The translations under genes were made by a program, and so were the position numbers. A stretch of DNA of 64,000 nucleotides, taken from the NCBI RefSeq assembly GCF_021088345.1, contig NZ_CP088156.1, positions 7,493,001 through 7,557,000 of the forward strand, read 5' to 3'. A model generated the notes under the pieces. The model worked only from the letters and a program-made list of their open reading frames with translations, was not told the DNA's origin and did not search any database. The DNA comes from Bradyrhizobium ontarionense (GTDB taxonomy: Bacteria > Pseudomonadota > Alphaproteobacteria > Rhizobiales > Xanthobacteraceae). Below, one piece after another: positions 1 to 10,241 of the stretch. Each line of letters opens with the position of its first letter. Positions within the stretch are counted from its first letter, which is position 1.

Positions 1-833
1 GCTCGCGACGCTGGATCACGCTGGTCGGCGTCAACATCCAGGCCTCCGAAGCGGCCAAGCCGGCCTTCGTCGTGGTCGTGGCCTGGCTGTTCTCTGAATC
101 GGCGCGGCGACCCGACATGCCGGCGACCACGATGGCGCTGGCGCTGTTGTTGATGCTGGTGTCGCTCCTGGTCATGGAGCCGGATTTCGGCCAGACCATG
201 CTGATCCTGATGGTTTGGGGCTCGCTGTTCTTCATCGCCGGCATGCGCATGATCTGGGTCGCCGGCCTGGCAAGCGCCGCCGCGGCCGGCCTGTTCGGTG
301 CCTACCTGCTGGTCCCACACGTTGCCGGGCGCATCAAGCGCTTCATGAATCCGGCTTCCGGCGACACCTTCCAGGTCGACACCGCGATGGAGGCCTTCTC
401 CAACGGCGGCTGGTTCGGTTTGGGGCCGGGCGAGGGCATCGCCAAGCGCAGCCTGCCGGACAGCCACACCGACTTCGTGTTCGCGGTCGCGGCCGAGGAA
501 TTCGGTATCATCCTTTGCCTCGCGCTGGTCACGCTGTTCGCCTTCATCGTGATCCGCACGCTGTCGCGCGCCTATGCCACCGAGGACGCCTTCTCGCGCT
601 TCGCGGCGTCGGGCCTCGCGATCCTGTTCGGCATCCAGGCGGCGATCAACATCTCGGTCAACCTGCAGCTGATCCCGGCCAAGGGCATGACCTTGCCGTT
701 CGTCTCCTATGGCGGCTCGTCGATCGTATCGCTGGCCTATGGTGTCGGCATGATGCTGGCGTTGACGCGGCAGCGCCCGCGCATCGAGATCGAAGCGACG
801 GGCGCCGCGGGTGCCCTGCGTAGCTATGCGTGA
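1..833 (+). CDS. ftsW: FtsW, SEDS peptidoglycan glycosyltransferase (3' part)
   Basis: The frame is open from base 3 of the window, so the start lies upstream; 276 residues are visible. The first residues read SRRWITLVGVNIQASEAAKP, the conserved RRWI and Q-x-SE-x-x-K block of SEDS proteins. Further on come hydrophobic membrane segments, the FtsW-typical GLGPGEG loop followed by LPDSHTDFVFAVAAEEFG, and a C-terminal NLQLIPAKGMTLPFVSYGGSS block. These are family hallmarks of the divisome glycan polymerase that works with FtsI in the inner membrane. The gene lies 71 bases before murG in the dcw cluster and reads in the same direction. Function is assigned from motifs and gene order; the missing N-terminus could not be checked. 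Confidence 0.95.
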   Translation, partial: SRRWITLVGVNIQASEAAKPAFVVVVAWLFSESARRPDMPATTMALALLLMLVSLLVMEPDFGQTMLILMVWGSLFFIAGMRMIWVAGLASAAAAGLFGAYLLVPHVAGRIKRFMNPASGDTFQVDTAMEAFSNGGWFGLGPGEGIAKRSLPDSHTDFVFAVAAEEFGIILCLALVTLFAFIVIRTLSRAYATEDAFSRFAASGLAILFGIQAAINISVNLQLIPAKGMTLPFVSYGGSSIVSLAYGVGMMLALTRQRPRIEIEATGAAGALRSYA

Positions 834-835
834 TG

Positions 836-882
836 ATTCCTTGGGATTGCGGACGCTGGTCGCCTCGCTCGCAATGACGACA
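836..882. repeat. Degenerate half of an interspersed palindrome
   Basis: Between ftsW and murG the sequence reads gattccttgggattgcggac and later tcgctcgcaatgacgac. Read on the minus strand this resembles the gtcattgcgagcg...gcaatcc type of dispersed repeat common in Bradyrhizobium intergenic DNA. Only GCAAT/ATTGC-type arms remain, so it is a decayed copy. It sits directly upstream of murG and leaves little room for a separate promoter. The repeat family is assigned from memory of similar genomes. Confidence 0.4.
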
Positions 883-904
883 CATTGCCTGTAAACATGC
901 GCGC

Positions 905-2008
905 ATGACCAGCATAGCGCCTCTCATTCTACTGGCTGCCGGTGGCACCGGCGGCCATCTGTTTCCGGCCGAAGCGTTGGGCGTCGAGCTGATCAGGCGC
1001 GGCTATCGCGTCCGTCTGGTCACCGATGCGCGCGCGCTGCGCTACAGCGGCCTGTTCACCAAGGACATGATCGACGTGGTGCCGAGCGAGACGGTGCGCA
1101 GCCGTTCGCCGGTGGCGCTGGCCCGCACCGCGCTGCTGCTCGGCACCGGCACAGTGGCCGCGTTCAACCTGATGCGACGGCTGAAGCCCGCGGCGGTGAT
1201 CGGCTTCGGCGGCTATCCGACCGTGCCGCCGCTGCTCGCGGCGCGGCTCGCCGGCGTGCCCAGCCTCATCCACGACGCCAATGCCGTGCTTGGCCGCGCC
1301 AACCGTTTCCTGTCCGCGCACGTGAAGGCGATCGCGACCTCGCTGCCCGGCGTGCTCGATCGGGATCCTGCGCTGGCGGCCAAGACCACGACGGTGGGCA
1401 CGCCGATGCGCCCCGCCATTCTCGAAGCGGCGGCCGTGCCGTATGTCCCGCCGGAGACCTCGGGCCCGTTGCGGCTGCTCGTGGTCGGCGGCAGCCAGGG
1501 CGCGCGGGTGATGAGCGACATCGTGCCCGGCGCGATCGAGCGGCTCGAGCCGGCGCTGTGGGGCCGGCTGGTGCTGACCCAGCAGGTTCGCCAGGAGGAC
1601 ATGGCGCGGGTGCGCGCGGTCTATGACCGGCTCAGGATCAATGCCGAGCTTGCGCCCTTCTTTACCGACCTGCCGGCGCGGCTCGCGGCCAATCATCTCG
1701 TGATCTCGCGCTCCGGCGCCGGCACCGTGGCCGAGCTCGCCGCGATCGGTCGGCCCGCGATCCTGGTGCCGCTGCCGGGCGCCATCGACCAGGACCAGTT
1801 CGCCAATGCCGGCGTGCTGTCGGAGGCGAACGCCGCGATCCGGATCGTGCAGGCCGAGTTCACGCCCGACCGGCTGGCCTCGGAGATCTCGGCGCTCGCC
1901 GCCGAGCCGTCGCGCCTCGCTGCCATGGTGCAGGCTGCGCGTGCGGCCGGCCGCCTCGATGCGGCGGAGCGGCTGGCGGACCTGGTGATCAGGACTGCCG
2001 GCCTCTGA
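905..2008 (+). CDS. murG: MurG, lipid II synthase (UDP-GlcNAc transferase)
   Basis: 367 aa, normal for MurG. It transfers GlcNAc from UDP-GlcNAc to lipid I on the cytoplasmic face of the inner membrane, giving lipid II. The N-terminal glycine-rich loop LAAGGTGGHLFPAEALG (about residues 10-26), the second-domain start VVGGSQGARVMSD, and the donor-binding block RSGAGTVAELAAIGRPAIL with PLPGAIDQDQFANA are all present. The start ATG at 905 gives an N-terminus that places the first glycine-rich loop as usual; a second ATG lies 8 bases upstream in another frame. It is followed by murC after 188 bases without another gene. Confidence 0.97.
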   Translation: MTSIAPLILLAAGGTGGHLFPAEALGVELIRRGYRVRLVTDARALRYSGLFTKDMIDVVPSETVRSRSPVALARTALLLGTGTVAAFNLMRRLKPAAVIGFGGYPTVPPLLAARLAGVPSLIHDANAVLGRANRFLSAHVKAIATSLPGVLDRDPALAAKTTTVGTPMRPAILEAAAVPYVPPETSGPLRLLVVGGSQGARVMSDIVPGAIERLEPALWGRLVLTQQVRQEDMARVRAVYDRLRINAELAPFFTDLPARLAANHLVISRSGAGTVAELAAIGRPAILVPLPGAIDQDQFANAGVLSEANAAIRIVQAEFTPDRLASEISALAAEPSRLAAMVQAARAAGRLDAAERLADLVIRTAGL

Positions 2009-2196
2009 GATCGTTCGCCAGCGGATCAGGAATGGCAAAAAATCGGCCAAAATCCGGCCGGAACGCCTGAAATTTCGCGGTTTTTCCGGCTTTTGCGGGC
2101 TTGTCCCGGCCTGCCATGTCTTGCATGAAGGGCGCATGATTCGGGGCGCGCCGGGCCGGAGCCGGCCGTCCCGCGACACCAAGGACGGGATGCCTC

Positions 2197-3600
2197 ATGA
2201 GACTGCCGCGCGAGATCGGACCCATCCACTTCGTCGGGATCGGCGGCATCGGCATGAGCGGCATCGCCGAGGTGCTGTGCAATCTCGGCTACACGGTGCA
2301 GGGCTCGGACGCTTCCGACAACGCCAATGTCGCGCGCCTGCGCGAGAAGGGCGTCACCGTCAGCGTCGGCCATAAGGCGGAGAACGTCGCGGGTGCGGAT
2401 GTCGTCGTGGTCTCGACCGCCATCAAGCGCGACAATCCGGAGCTGATGGCGGCGCGCGCCCAGCGCATTCCCGTCGTGCGGCGCGCCGAGATGCTGGCCG
2501 AGCTGATGCGGCTGAAGAGCTGCGTTGCGATTGCCGGCACCCACGGCAAGACGACAACAACGTCAATGGTTGCCGCGCTGCTCGATGCCGGAGGTCTCGA
2601 TCCCACCGTGATCAACGGCGGCATCATCAATGCCTATGGCACCAATGCGCGGCTCGGCGGCGGCGAGTGGATGGTGGTCGAAGCCGACGAGAGCGACGGC
2701 ACTTTCCTGAAGCTGCCGGCAGACGTGGCCATCGTCACCAATGTCGATCCCGAGCATCTCGATCACTTCAAGACCTTTGACGCCGTGCAGGACGCGTTCC
2801 GCGCCTTCGTGGAGAATGTGCCGTTCTACGGCTTCGCCGTGATGTGCATCGATCATCCGGTGGTGCAGGCGCTGGTCGGCAAGATCGAGGACCGCCGGAT
2901 CATTACCTACGGCGTCAACCCGCAGGCCGATGTCCGCCTCGTCGACCTCACGCCGATGGGCGGCGGCTCACACTTCAAGGTCGTGTTCCGCGACCGCAAG
3001 AGCGGCGCGACGCACGAGATTTCCGACATCGCGCTGCCGATGCCCGGCCGGCACAACGCCTCGAACGCAACGGCGGCCATCGCGGTCGCGCGCGAGCTCG
3101 GCCTGTCCGACGAGGCGATCCGCAAAGCGATCGCGGGCTTCGGCGGCGTCAAGCGCCGCTTTACCCGCACCGGCGAGTGGAATGGCGTCACCGTCATCGA
3201 CGATTACGGTCATCACCCCGTCGAGATCGCGGCCGTGCTGAAGGCGGCGCGTGAATCCACCAACGGCAAGATCATCGCCGTGGTGCAGCCACATCGCTAC
3301 ACTCGCCTGCAGTCGCTGTTCGAGGAGTTCTGCACCTGCTTCAACGACGCTGACTCCGTCATCGTCGCCGACGTCTACGCCGCGGGAGAGGCGCCGATTG
3401 ACGGCATCGACCGCGATCACTTCGTGCTTGGGCTGCGGGCGCACGGACATCGCGAAGTGGTGCCGCTGCTAAAGCCCGCGGATCTCGCCGGCGTCGTCAA
3501 GGGGGTCGCCAAATCCGGCGATCTCGTCGTCTGCCTCGGCGCCGGCAACATCACGCAATGGGCGTACGCGCTGCCGAACGAGCTCAAGGCGCTGGGGTAG
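2197..3600 (+). CDS. murC: MurC, UDP-N-acetylmuramate--L-alanine ligase
   Basis: 467 aa, the usual MurC length. It is a cytoplasmic ATP-dependent ligase that adds L-alanine to UDP-MurNAc, the first amino-acid step of the peptidoglycan stem peptide. Visible features are the N-terminal Rossmann-like [12 protein letters not shown] (about residues 14-25), the ATP-binding [16 protein letters not shown] (about 114-129), the central EADESDGTF, and the C-terminal [18 protein letters not shown] block typical of Mur ligases. An AAGGACGGGATG purine stretch precedes the start at 2197. It runs into murB with only four bases between the stop and the next start. Confidence 0.97.
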   Translation: MRLPREIGPIHFVGIGGIGMSGIAEVLCNLGYTVQGSDASDNANVARLREKGVTVSVGHKAENVAGADVVVVSTAIKRDNPELMAARAQRIPVVRRAEMLAELMRLKSCVAIAGTHGKTTTTSMVAALLDAGGLDPTVINGGIINAYGTNARLGGGEWMVVEADESDGTFLKLPADVAIVTNVDPEHLDHFKTFDAVQDAFRAFVENVPFYGFAVMCIDHPVVQALVGKIEDRRIITYGVNPQADVRLVDLTPMGGGSHFKVVFRDRKSGATHEISDIALPMPGRHNASNATAAIAVARELGLSDEAIRKAIAGFGGVKRRFTRTGEWNGVTVIDDYGHHPVEIAAVLKAARESTNGKIIAVVQPHRYTRLQSLFEEFCTCFNDADSVIVADVYAAGEAPIDGIDRDHFVLGLRAHGHREVVPLLKPADLAGVVKGVAKSGDLVVCLGAGNITQWAYALPNELKALG

Positions 3601-3604
3601 GGCG

Positions 3605-4528
3605 GTGAGCTTCCCCGACCTCACGCCCGATCTCAAAGCCGCGATGCCGGAGTTGCGCGGGCGGCTGCTTGCCAATGAGGGTCTGGCGCCGCTCACCTGG
3701 TTCCGCGTCGGCGGTCCGGCGCAGGTGCTGTTTACCCCCGCAGATGCCGACGACCTCGCTTACTTTCTGCAGCGGCTTCCGACCGATCTGCCGGTCTATG
3801 TCGTTGGTGTCGGCTCCAATATGATTGTGCGCGATGGCGGCGTGCCGGGCGTCGTGATCCGGCTGGCGCCGCGTGCCTTCGGTGAGGTCAAAGCAGAGGG
3901 TGATATCATCACCGCCGGCACCGCCGCGCTGGACAAGCGCGTGGCCGAGGTCGCGGCTTCCGCGAACCTGTCCGGGCTCGAATTCCTGTTCGGCATCCCC
4001 GGAACGATCGGCGGGGCGCTGCGCATGAATGCCGGCGCCAATGGCGGTGAGACCAAGGATATTCTGATCGAGGCGATTGCGGTCGACCGTCGGGGCGAGA
4101 CGCATCGTTTCAACAATGCCGACATGAAGTTCACCTATCGCGCGAGCGGTGCCGATCCGTCGCTGATCTTCACCGCGGCGCGCTTTCGCGGCACGCCGTC
4201 GGCACCCGAGGCGATCCGGTCGCGCATGGCCGAGGTGCAGGCGCATCGGGAAAATGCACAGCCCATCCGCGAGAAGACCGGCGGCTCGACGTTCAAGAAC
4301 CCGCCGGGACATTCGGCCTGGAAGCTGGTCGATGCCGCCGGCTGCCGTGGCCTCAAGGTCGGCGGCGCGCAGGTCTCCGAGATGCACTGCAACTTCCTGA
4401 TCAACACCGGCAACGCCACGGCCCATGACATCGAGATGCTCGGCGAGACCGTGCGCGAGCGGGTCAGGGCGACGTCGGGCATCGAATTGCAGTGGGAGAT
4501 CAAACGCCTTGGACTCAAGGCGAACTGA
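3605..4528 (+). CDS. murB: MurB, UDP-N-acetylenolpyruvoylglucosamine reductase
   Basis: 307 aa FAD enzyme that reduces UDP-GlcNAc-enolpyruvate to UDP-MurNAc in the cytoplasm. Seen are [15 protein letters not shown] (FAD domain start), [12 protein letters not shown] (FAD pyrophosphate loop), [16 protein letters not shown], the catalytic-serine block [12 protein letters not shown], and a C-terminal [12 protein letters not shown]. The arrangement looks like the short type II MurB used by rhizobia. The only start that fits the family is GTG at 3605, four bases after the murC stop, so translation is probably coupled. The following 67 bases up to ddl hold nothing recognisable. Confidence 0.96.
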   Translation: MSFPDLTPDLKAAMPELRGRLLANEGLAPLTWFRVGGPAQVLFTPADADDLAYFLQRLPTDLPVYVVGVGSNMIVRDGGVPGVVIRLAPRAFGEVKAEGDIITAGTAALDKRVAEVAASANLSGLEFLFGIPGTIGGALRMNAGANGGETKDILIEAIAVDRRGETHRFNNADMKFTYRASGADPSLIFTAARFRGTPSAPEAIRSRMAEVQAHRENAQPIREKTGGSTFKNPPGHSAWKLVDAAGCRGLKVGGAQVSEMHCNFLINTGNATAHDIEMLGETVRERVRATSGIELQWEIKRLGLKAN

Positions 4529-4595
4529 TAAGCCCGCTTCGCCTGCCATCGCAGGGCGGCCACGCCCGGTCTGAGATCAACCCGAGAAGACATTG

Positions 4596-5585
4596 ATGCG
4601 CATCACGATTCTGTTCGGCGGATCCAACAAGGAACGACTCGTCTCGGTCGCGAGCGCGAAAGCGCTGCATGCGGCGCTGCCCGAGGCGGACCTCTGGTTC
4701 TGGGAGGCCGACGACACGGTGCATCAGGCGAGCGGCAAGGCGCTGGCTGCGCATGCCAAGCCGTTCGAGGAGCCGTTCACCGCCGACGGCGCCGGCATCG
4801 GGAGCCTCGGCGAGGCGCTCGATCGTGCCCGAGCCGAGGTGAGACTCCTGGTGCTCGGTCTCCATGGCGGCCGGGCGGAGAACGGCGAACTTCAAGTGAT
4901 GTGCGAGACTCGCGGCGTGCCATTCACCGGATCGGGGTCGGCCGCCTCGCATCTTGCCTTCGACAAGGTTGCGGCCAAGCGCTTTGCCGTGCTCGGCGGT
5001 GTGACCGCTGCAGAGGGCGTCGCGCTGGAGCACGCCGAAGCGGCGCTCGCACGCTACGGCAAGCTGATCGCCAAGCCGGTCAAGGACGGCTCCAGCTTCG
5101 GGCTCATCTTCGTCAACGCCGGGCAGGACCTCGTCGCCGTTCGCAGCGCGGCCGCGACCGATGAGTATCTGATCGAGCCGTTTGTCACCGGGACGGAGGC
5201 AACCTGCGGCGTGCTCGAACAGTCCGATGGATCATTGATCGCGCTGCCGCCGATCGAGATCCTGCCGGCCGACGGCGCGTTCGATTATTTTGCGAAGTAT
5301 CTCGCCGCGGCCACCAAGGAGATCTGCCCGGGCCGCTTCAGCCCGGAGATCACGGTGGCGCTGCAGTCGGAGGCGATCAAGGCGCATCGGGCGCTGTCCT
5401 GCGGTGGCTATTCGCGCACCGACTTCATCGTCTCGGCCGACGGCCCCGTCTATCTCGAGACCAATACGCTGCCCGGGCTCACCGCCGCCTCGCTCTACCC
5501 CAAGGCTTTGACGGCGCAGGGCATCTCCTTCGTCGATTTCCTGCAGCAGCAGATCGCCTTGGCCGAGCGCCGGGTCCGCAGATAG
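4596..5585 (+). CDS. ddl: Ddl, D-alanine--D-alanine ligase (divergent type)
   Basis: 329 aa from ATG at 4596; a TTG three bases upstream is an alternative start. It forms the D-Ala-D-Ala dipeptide for the peptidoglycan precursor with ATP. ATP-grasp features are visible: LHGGRAENGELQ in place of the usual HG-x-x-GEDG-x-x-Q, VPFTGSGSAASHLAFDK, KPVKDGSSFGL, and the C-terminal YSRTDFIVSADG with LETNTLPGLTAASLYPK that carries the metal-binding E and N. The N-terminal ILFGGSNKERLVSVAS differs somewhat from canonical DdlB (GG-x-S-x-ERE-x-SL), so this is a divergent subgroup, but the catalytic core looks complete. Its dcw position between murB and ftsQ supports the call. Confidence 0.9.
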   Translation: MRITILFGGSNKERLVSVASAKALHAALPEADLWFWEADDTVHQASGKALAAHAKPFEEPFTADGAGIGSLGEALDRARAEVRLLVLGLHGGRAENGELQVMCETRGVPFTGSGSAASHLAFDKVAAKRFAVLGGVTAAEGVALEHAEAALARYGKLIAKPVKDGSSFGLIFVNAGQDLVAVRSAAATDEYLIEPFVTGTEATCGVLEQSDGSLIALPPIEILPADGAFDYFAKYLAAATKEICPGRFSPEITVALQSEAIKAHRALSCGGYSRTDFIVSADGPVYLETNTLPGLTAASLYPKALTAQGISFVDFLQQQIALAERRVRR

Positions 5586-5893
5586 GGCGCGAGCGACGCC
5601 CCGGAGGAACCCGGCCCGGCGTCCCACGGTGGTTCCTGTAATCGGTAAAATGCTTAATAATTCGCGGCAAGGCCCTCATAAATCGGAGAAAAATATCATC
5701 TCTCCGGACCGATTTTACTTTTTGTTTACCAGGACGTCCGAAGGTTAACGCTGGCGCCTCAGTGGTGCTCGGCTGCCGGATCGAACCGTCGTGACGAAAC
5801 ACATCGCGATGGTCACCAGCGTTCCGGCTGGTCGGGACGGGGGGCGCGGGTCCGCGACGTATTTGCGGGCGCAACAGTTGATGAGCTCGTGCA
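5586..5893. other. Intergenic region before ftsQ
   Basis: About 308 bases without a convincing gene. The middle (about 5636-5750) is clearly AT-richer than the surroundings and contains ggtaaaatgcttaataattc and tttttgtttaccagg followed by gttaac. It is the most promoter-like stretch inside the dcw cluster and could start an ftsQ-ftsA-ftsZ transcript. TTAA half-sites are present but not at the seven-base spacing of a canonical CtrA box, so no operator is claimed. Confidence 0.4.
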
Positions 5894-6949
5894 ATGGATG
5901 GTGCAGGACGCCTCGCTCGATCGCAGAGGCCTGAAGCTGACCTGAAAGCCGCTGCCCTTGGCGCGGTGATCCTGCTGCGCGAGTATGTCTCAGCCCGTCT
6001 TCCGCGCGTCAGAGTCGCTCGGGGCGGCTCGCGCCGGCACGCGAACAGATTGACCAGGCCTACTGCGAAAACCGTGCAGGCCGCGCTCGCGCCGATGGCC
6101 GAGCGCGAGGCGCCGCCGCGCGTGGTCGAATTCGTCGAACGCTATGTGCCGCGTCGTCTCGGCACGGTTGCGACCGTGGCCCTGCTGTTCGGCAGCGTCT
6201 GGCTCGGGATCGTCAAGGGCGGGCACGCCCAGGACGTCAGTGCCGCGTTGTCGGACACCCGCAACGCGCTGGCAAATGCCGCGGGCTTCCGCATCACCGC
6301 GGTCGCCATCAATGGGCGCAAGCAGCTGACCCAGGACGAGGTGCTTGCGACCGGGGGCGTCACCGGCCGATCGTCGTTGCTGTTCCTCGATGCGGCCGCC
6401 GTTCGCGACAAGCTGAAGGCCAATCCCTGGATCGCCGACGCGACGGTGCAGAAATTCTTCCCCAGCCAGCTGCAGATCGACATCGTCGAACGCAAGGCGT
6501 TTGCGCTATGGCAGCAGGACGGCCGTCTCTCGGTCATCGCCGATGATGGCGCCGTGCTCGAGCCTTACGTGTCGCGCCCGTTCCTGACCCTGCCGCTCGT
6601 GGTGGGGAAGGGCGCCGAGAGCCGCGCGCGCGACTTCCTGGCGTTGCTCGCGCGTTATCCGCAGGTGCGCGCCGTGACCAAGGCGGCGGTTTTCGTCGGT
6701 GAGCGGCGCTGGAACCTGCGCACCAAGGACGGCCTCGACATCCGCCTGCCCGAGAACGACGTCGGCAACGCGCTGGCTTCACTCAGCCGACTCGATCAGG
6801 AGGACAAGCTGTTCTCGCGTGACATCGTCGCCATCGACATGCGGCTGCCCGATCGCCTGACCGTGCAATTATCCGATGACGCCGCAAAGGCCCGCGAGGA
6901 TCTGTTCAAGGACAAGGCGAAGGCCAAGAAGAAGGCCGGTGACGCATGA
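5894..6949 (+). CDS. ftsQ: FtsQ/DivIB, division protein with POTRA domain
   Basis: 351 aa. FtsQ is a bitopic inner-membrane protein that links early and late divisome parts through FtsB and FtsL. There is a long basic cytoplasmic N-terminus (about 1-88), a single membrane segment around residues 89-107 (LGTVATVALLFGSVWLGIV), a POTRA domain starting near FRITAVAINGRKQLTQDEV (about 132-150), and a beta domain with WQQDGRLSVIADDGAVL. The C-terminus is lysine-rich (KDKAKAKKKAGDA). The protein is longer than enteric FtsQ because of the extended N-terminus, as is common in Rhizobiales. Its last codon overlaps the ftsA start in an ATGA arrangement. Confidence 0.93.
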   Translation: MDGAGRLARSQRPEADLKAAALGAVILLREYVSARLPRVRVARGGSRRHANRLTRPTAKTVQAALAPMAEREAPPRVVEFVERYVPRRLGTVATVALLFGSVWLGIVKGGHAQDVSAALSDTRNALANAAGFRITAVAINGRKQLTQDEVLATGGVTGRSSLLFLDAAAVRDKLKANPWIADATVQKFFPSQLQIDIVERKAFALWQQDGRLSVIADDGAVLEPYVSRPFLTLPLVVGKGAESRARDFLALLARYPQVRAVTKAAVFVGERRWNLRTKDGLDIRLPENDVGNALASLSRLDQEDKLFSRDIVAIDMRLPDRLTVQLSDDAAKAREDLFKDKAKAKKKAGDA

Positions 6950-8265
6950 CCGGCTTCGATCGCCAGACCCCGAAGACGCGGCCGATGGCGCACAAGCGCA
7001 CCGCGCTGGTCGCCTCGCTCGACGTCGGCACCAGCAAGATCGCCTGCATGATCGCGCGGCTGCGCCCGGCGCCGCCGAGCGACGCGCTGCGCGGCCGCAG
7101 CCATGCGGTCGAACTGATCGGCTACAGCCAGATCCAGTCCCGCGGCGTCAAGGCCGGGGCCGTGGTCGACCCGGTCGAATGCGAGCAGGCCGTCCGCCAG
7201 GCGGTCGCATTGGCTGAGCGCATGGCGAAGGTGCGGGTCGAATCCGTCCTGCTGCCGGTCGCCGGCGGCCGCGTGATGGGCCACCTGATCGAGGCGACAT
7301 CGGACATTCGCGGCGGCGCAGTTACCCAGGCCGACGTCAGCCGCGTGACCTCGACCGGCATGCACCACGCCACCGGCGACGGGCGGGCGGTGCTGCATGC
7401 CTTGCCGGTCGGCTACACGCTCGACGGGGTGAAGGGCATCCGCGATCCCCGCGGCATGCTGGCCCGGCAGTTCGGCGTCGACATGAACGTGGTCACGACC
7501 GACGCCACCGTGGCCAAGAACCTGATGCTCGTGGTCGAGCGCTGCCATCTCAACGTCGAGGCGATGGCTGCGAGCCCGTATGTTGCCGGGTTGTCGGTGC
7601 TGACCGACGACGAGGCGGATCTCGGTGCGGCCGTGGTCGAGATGGGGGCGGGCACCACGACGATCGCGATCTATTCCGGCGGTCGCTTCGTGCATGCCTC
7701 CGGCTTTGCGCTCGGCGGGCATCACGTGACCATGGATCTTGCGCGCGGACTATCAGCGTGCATTGCAGATGCCGAGCGAATCAAGACGTTATATGGCACG
7801 GTGCTGACTGGCGGGTCCGACGCGCGTGAGTTGATGTCTGTTCCGACGGCCGGTGACAACGAGCGGGATGTTCCGCAGATCGTGTCCCGCGCCACCATCG
7901 CGAACATCGTCAGGCACCGCGCAGAGGAGATTTTTGAAATGGTCCGCGACCGGCTGAAGGATTCGCCCTTTGCGGCAGAACCCAAGGCGCGCGTCGTCCT
8001 CAGCGGCGGGGCTTCGCAACTGACGGGGCTCGTCGAGCTCGCGACGCGGATCCTCGGTCGCCCGGTGCGTGTCGGCCGTCCACTCGGCTTTGGCCGTCTC
8101 CCCAACGAGGCGAAGAATGCCGCCTTCGCGGTGCCGACGGGACTCCTGGTCTATCCGCAATACGCGCACCTCGAACACGTCGAACCGCGGCATACGCGGC
8201 AGGTCGGGACAGGAACCGACGGCTATTTCGGAAAGGTCGGACGATGGCTACGCGAGGGCTTCTGA
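6946..8265 (+). CDS. ftsA: FtsA, actin-like divisome protein
   Basis: 439 aa. FtsA is an actin-fold ATPase that anchors FtsZ filaments to the membrane. The phosphate-1 motif SLDVGTSKIACMIARL (about residues 24-39), the connecting region with GVDMNVVTTD, the phosphate-2 motif VVEMGAGTTTIAIYSGG, and the adenosine motif VVLSGGASQLTG are all present. The C-terminus ends in FGKVGRWLREGF, which fits the membrane-targeting amphipathic helix of the family. It has a basic extension of about 20 residues before the actin core. The start overlaps the ftsQ stop by four bases, and ftsZ follows after 90 bases. Confidence 0.96.
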   Translation: MTGFDRQTPKTRPMAHKRTALVASLDVGTSKIACMIARLRPAPPSDALRGRSHAVELIGYSQIQSRGVKAGAVVDPVECEQAVRQAVALAERMAKVRVESVLLPVAGGRVMGHLIEATSDIRGGAVTQADVSRVTSTGMHHATGDGRAVLHALPVGYTLDGVKGIRDPRGMLARQFGVDMNVVTTDATVAKNLMLVVERCHLNVEAMAASPYVAGLSVLTDDEADLGAAVVEMGAGTTTIAIYSGGRFVHASGFALGGHHVTMDLARGLSACIADAERIKTLYGTVLTGGSDARELMSVPTAGDNERDVPQIVSRATIANIVRHRAEEIFEMVRDRLKDSPFAAEPKARVVLSGGASQLTGLVELATRILGRPVRVGRPLGFGRLPNEAKNAAFAVPTGLLVYPQYAHLEHVEPRHTRQVGTGTDGYFGKVGRWLREGF

Positions 8266-8355
8266 TGACCGAGTTCCGTCCCATGCGAATTTCACCAACA
8301 CCACCCGCGGCCGGCGGCCGGGGCGAACCCACGCGCGCGTGATCGAGAGGCAAAC

Positions 8356-10182
8356 ATGGCACTCACTATTACCCCTCCTGATATCCACGAGCTGAAACCC
8401 CGGATCACCGTATTCGGCGTCGGCGGCGCGGGCGGCAACGCGGTCAACAACATGATCACCGCCGGGCTGCAGGGCGTGGACTTCGTTGTCGCCAACACCG
8501 ACGCGCAGGCGCTGACGATGTCGAAGGCCCAGCGCATCATCCAGATGGGCACGCAGGTGACCCAGGGCCTGGGCGCCGGATCGCAGCCGGACGTCGGCTC
8601 CGCGGCCGCGCAGGAGGTGATCGACGAGATCCGCGATCATCTCTCGGGCGCCAACATGGTGTTCGTGACCGCCGGCATGGGCGGCGGAACCGGCACGGGT
8701 GCAGCTCCCGTCATCGCCAAGACCGCGCGCGAGATGAACATCCTCACCGTGGGGGTCGTCACCAAGCCGTTCCACTTCGAGGGCGCGCGCCGGATGCGCA
8801 CCGCCGAGTCGGGCATCGCCGAGCTGCACAAGGTCGTCGACACGCTGCTGATCATCCCGAACCAGAACCTGTTCCGGGTCGCCAACGAGAAGACCACCTT
8901 CGCCGACGCCTTCGCGATGGCCGACCAGGTGCTTTATTCCGGCGTCGCCTGCATCACCGACCTGATGGTCAAGGAAGGCCTGATCAATCTCGACTTCGCC
9001 GACGTGAGAGCGGTGATGAGAGAAATGGGCAAGGCGATGATGGGAACCGGCGAAGCTTCGGGCGAGAAGCGCGCCCTGACCGCCGCGGAGGCCGCCATCG
9101 CCAACCCGCTGATCGACGATTCCTCGATGAAGGGCGCCCGTGGCCTCTTGATCTCGATCACCGGCGGCAAGGATCTGACGCTGTTCGAGGTCGACGAAGC
9201 CGCGACCCGCATCCGCGAGGAGGTCGATCAGGACGCCAACATCATCGTCGGCGCAACGTTCGACGAATCGCTCGATGGCCTGATCCGGGTCTCGGTGGTC
9301 GCGACCGGAATCGAGCAGGCGCAGTTCAACCGGAACGTGACGACCTCACAGCCGGCGGCGGCTGTCGCCCCGATTGCCGCCGCCCCGACCGCTCCCGCGG
9401 GTCTTCCCGAAAGCCGCCTCGCCGACCTGACCGCACGCCTGCGCGCCGACAATCAGCGGCTGGCCGAACGTGCCGCCAAGCTCGAGCAGCAGGCGTCGCA
9501 GGCCCCGGCCGTCGCGGCACCTGCCTCCGCCCAGATGGCGCCTGCGCAGCGGCCGGCTCCGAATCTCGAACGCGATACGCTGGCCGCCGTGGCTGCTGCC
9601 ATGGCGAGCGAGCCCGCGCCCGTGCAGTCGGCGTCGTATGGCGATGTGTCGGTGCGCCCGATCGCGCAAAAGCCGTCGCTGTTCGCTGAGCCCGAGGCCC
9701 AGCGCGCGGCTCCGATCGAACCCGCGGCGCTGCCGGAGACGTTCATCCCGCAGGCCGCCGAGCGCGTTCCGGCCCGCGCGCAGCGCATGCCGAAATTCGA
9801 GGAGCTGCCGATGCCGGCCCAGGCCGAGATTCGGCAGGCCAGGGGCGATGAAGGCGAGGACCATCCGCAGAAGACCCGGATGTCGCTGCTGCAGCGCTTG
9901 GCCAATGTCGGCCTTGGTCGCCGCGACGAGGACAGCGAACCGCCGGTGTCGGCGCGAACCGCCGGTCCGGCCATGCCGCAGATGCCCCCATTGCCGGATC
10001 GGAAGCCGCAGCGGAACGTTGCCCAGCAGATGGCAAACCACGAATCGCCGGTCTCGGAATATGCCCGCCGTCCTGCGCCCCAGGGTCTGGATGTCCACGG
10101 GCGCCCGGCGCCTGTGGCACCGGCGCCACAGGGCGATGATCATTTGGATATCCCGGCGTTCCTCCGCCGGCAGGCGACCTGA
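8356..10182 (+). CDS. ftsZ: FtsZ, tubulin-like division GTPase with long linker
   Basis: 608 aa, much longer than the 380-400 of E. coli. The GTPase core is canonical: [13 protein letters not shown] (about 21-33), tubulin signature [10 protein letters not shown] (about 109-118) and T7-loop [11 protein letters not shown] (about 211-221). The core ends near residue 330 and is followed by about 265 residues rich in Ala, Pro, Arg and Gln, predicted to be disordered. The final DIPAFLRRQ (about 598-606) is the conserved C-terminal peptide that binds FtsA and other partners. A GAGAGG ribosome site lies just upstream of the ATG. Long linkers are known in alphaproteobacteria such as Caulobacter, so the length is not an assembly error. 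Confidence 0.97.
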   Translation: MALTITPPDIHELKPRITVFGVGGAGGNAVNNMITAGLQGVDFVVANTDAQALTMSKAQRIIQMGTQVTQGLGAGSQPDVGSAAAQEVIDEIRDHLSGANMVFVTAGMGGGTGTGAAPVIAKTAREMNILTVGVVTKPFHFEGARRMRTAESGIAELHKVVDTLLIIPNQNLFRVANEKTTFADAFAMADQVLYSGVACITDLMVKEGLINLDFADVRAVMREMGKAMMGTGEASGEKRALTAAEAAIANPLIDDSSMKGARGLLISITGGKDLTLFEVDEAATRIREEVDQDANIIVGATFDESLDGLIRVSVVATGIEQAQFNRNVTTSQPAAAVAPIAAAPTAPAGLPESRLADLTARLRADNQRLAERAAKLEQQASQAPAVAAPASAQMAPAQRPAPNLERDTLAAVAAAMASEPAPVQSASYGDVSVRPIAQKPSLFAEPEAQRAAPIEPAALPETFIPQAAERVPARAQRMPKFEELPMPAQAEIRQARGDEGEDHPQKTRMSLLQRLANVGLGRRDEDSEPPVSARTAGPAMPQMPPLPDRKPQRNVAQQMANHESPVSEYARRPAPQGLDVHGRPAPVAPAPQGDDHLDIPAFLRRQAT

Positions 10183-10210
10183 GAATTGTTACAGCCCGGA
10201 CGGCGCTGAA

Positions 10211-10241
10211 CAGGCCCGGCTCGCGAGAGCCGGGCCTGTTT
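10211..10241 (+). terminator. Strong hairpin terminator after ftsZ
   Basis: A perfect 12-bp stem (10211-10222 with 10227-10238, caggcccggctc and its complement) closed by a GCGA tetraloop and followed by TTTG. It lies 29 bases after the ftsZ stop, so it probably ends the murG-ftsZ transcript. The T-run is short, so it may be partial or Rho-assisted. Confidence 0.8.

Noticed and set aside
5640..5760. Possible CtrA boxes before ftsQ
   Set aside because: Only single TTAA half-sites were found, none at a seven-base spacing.
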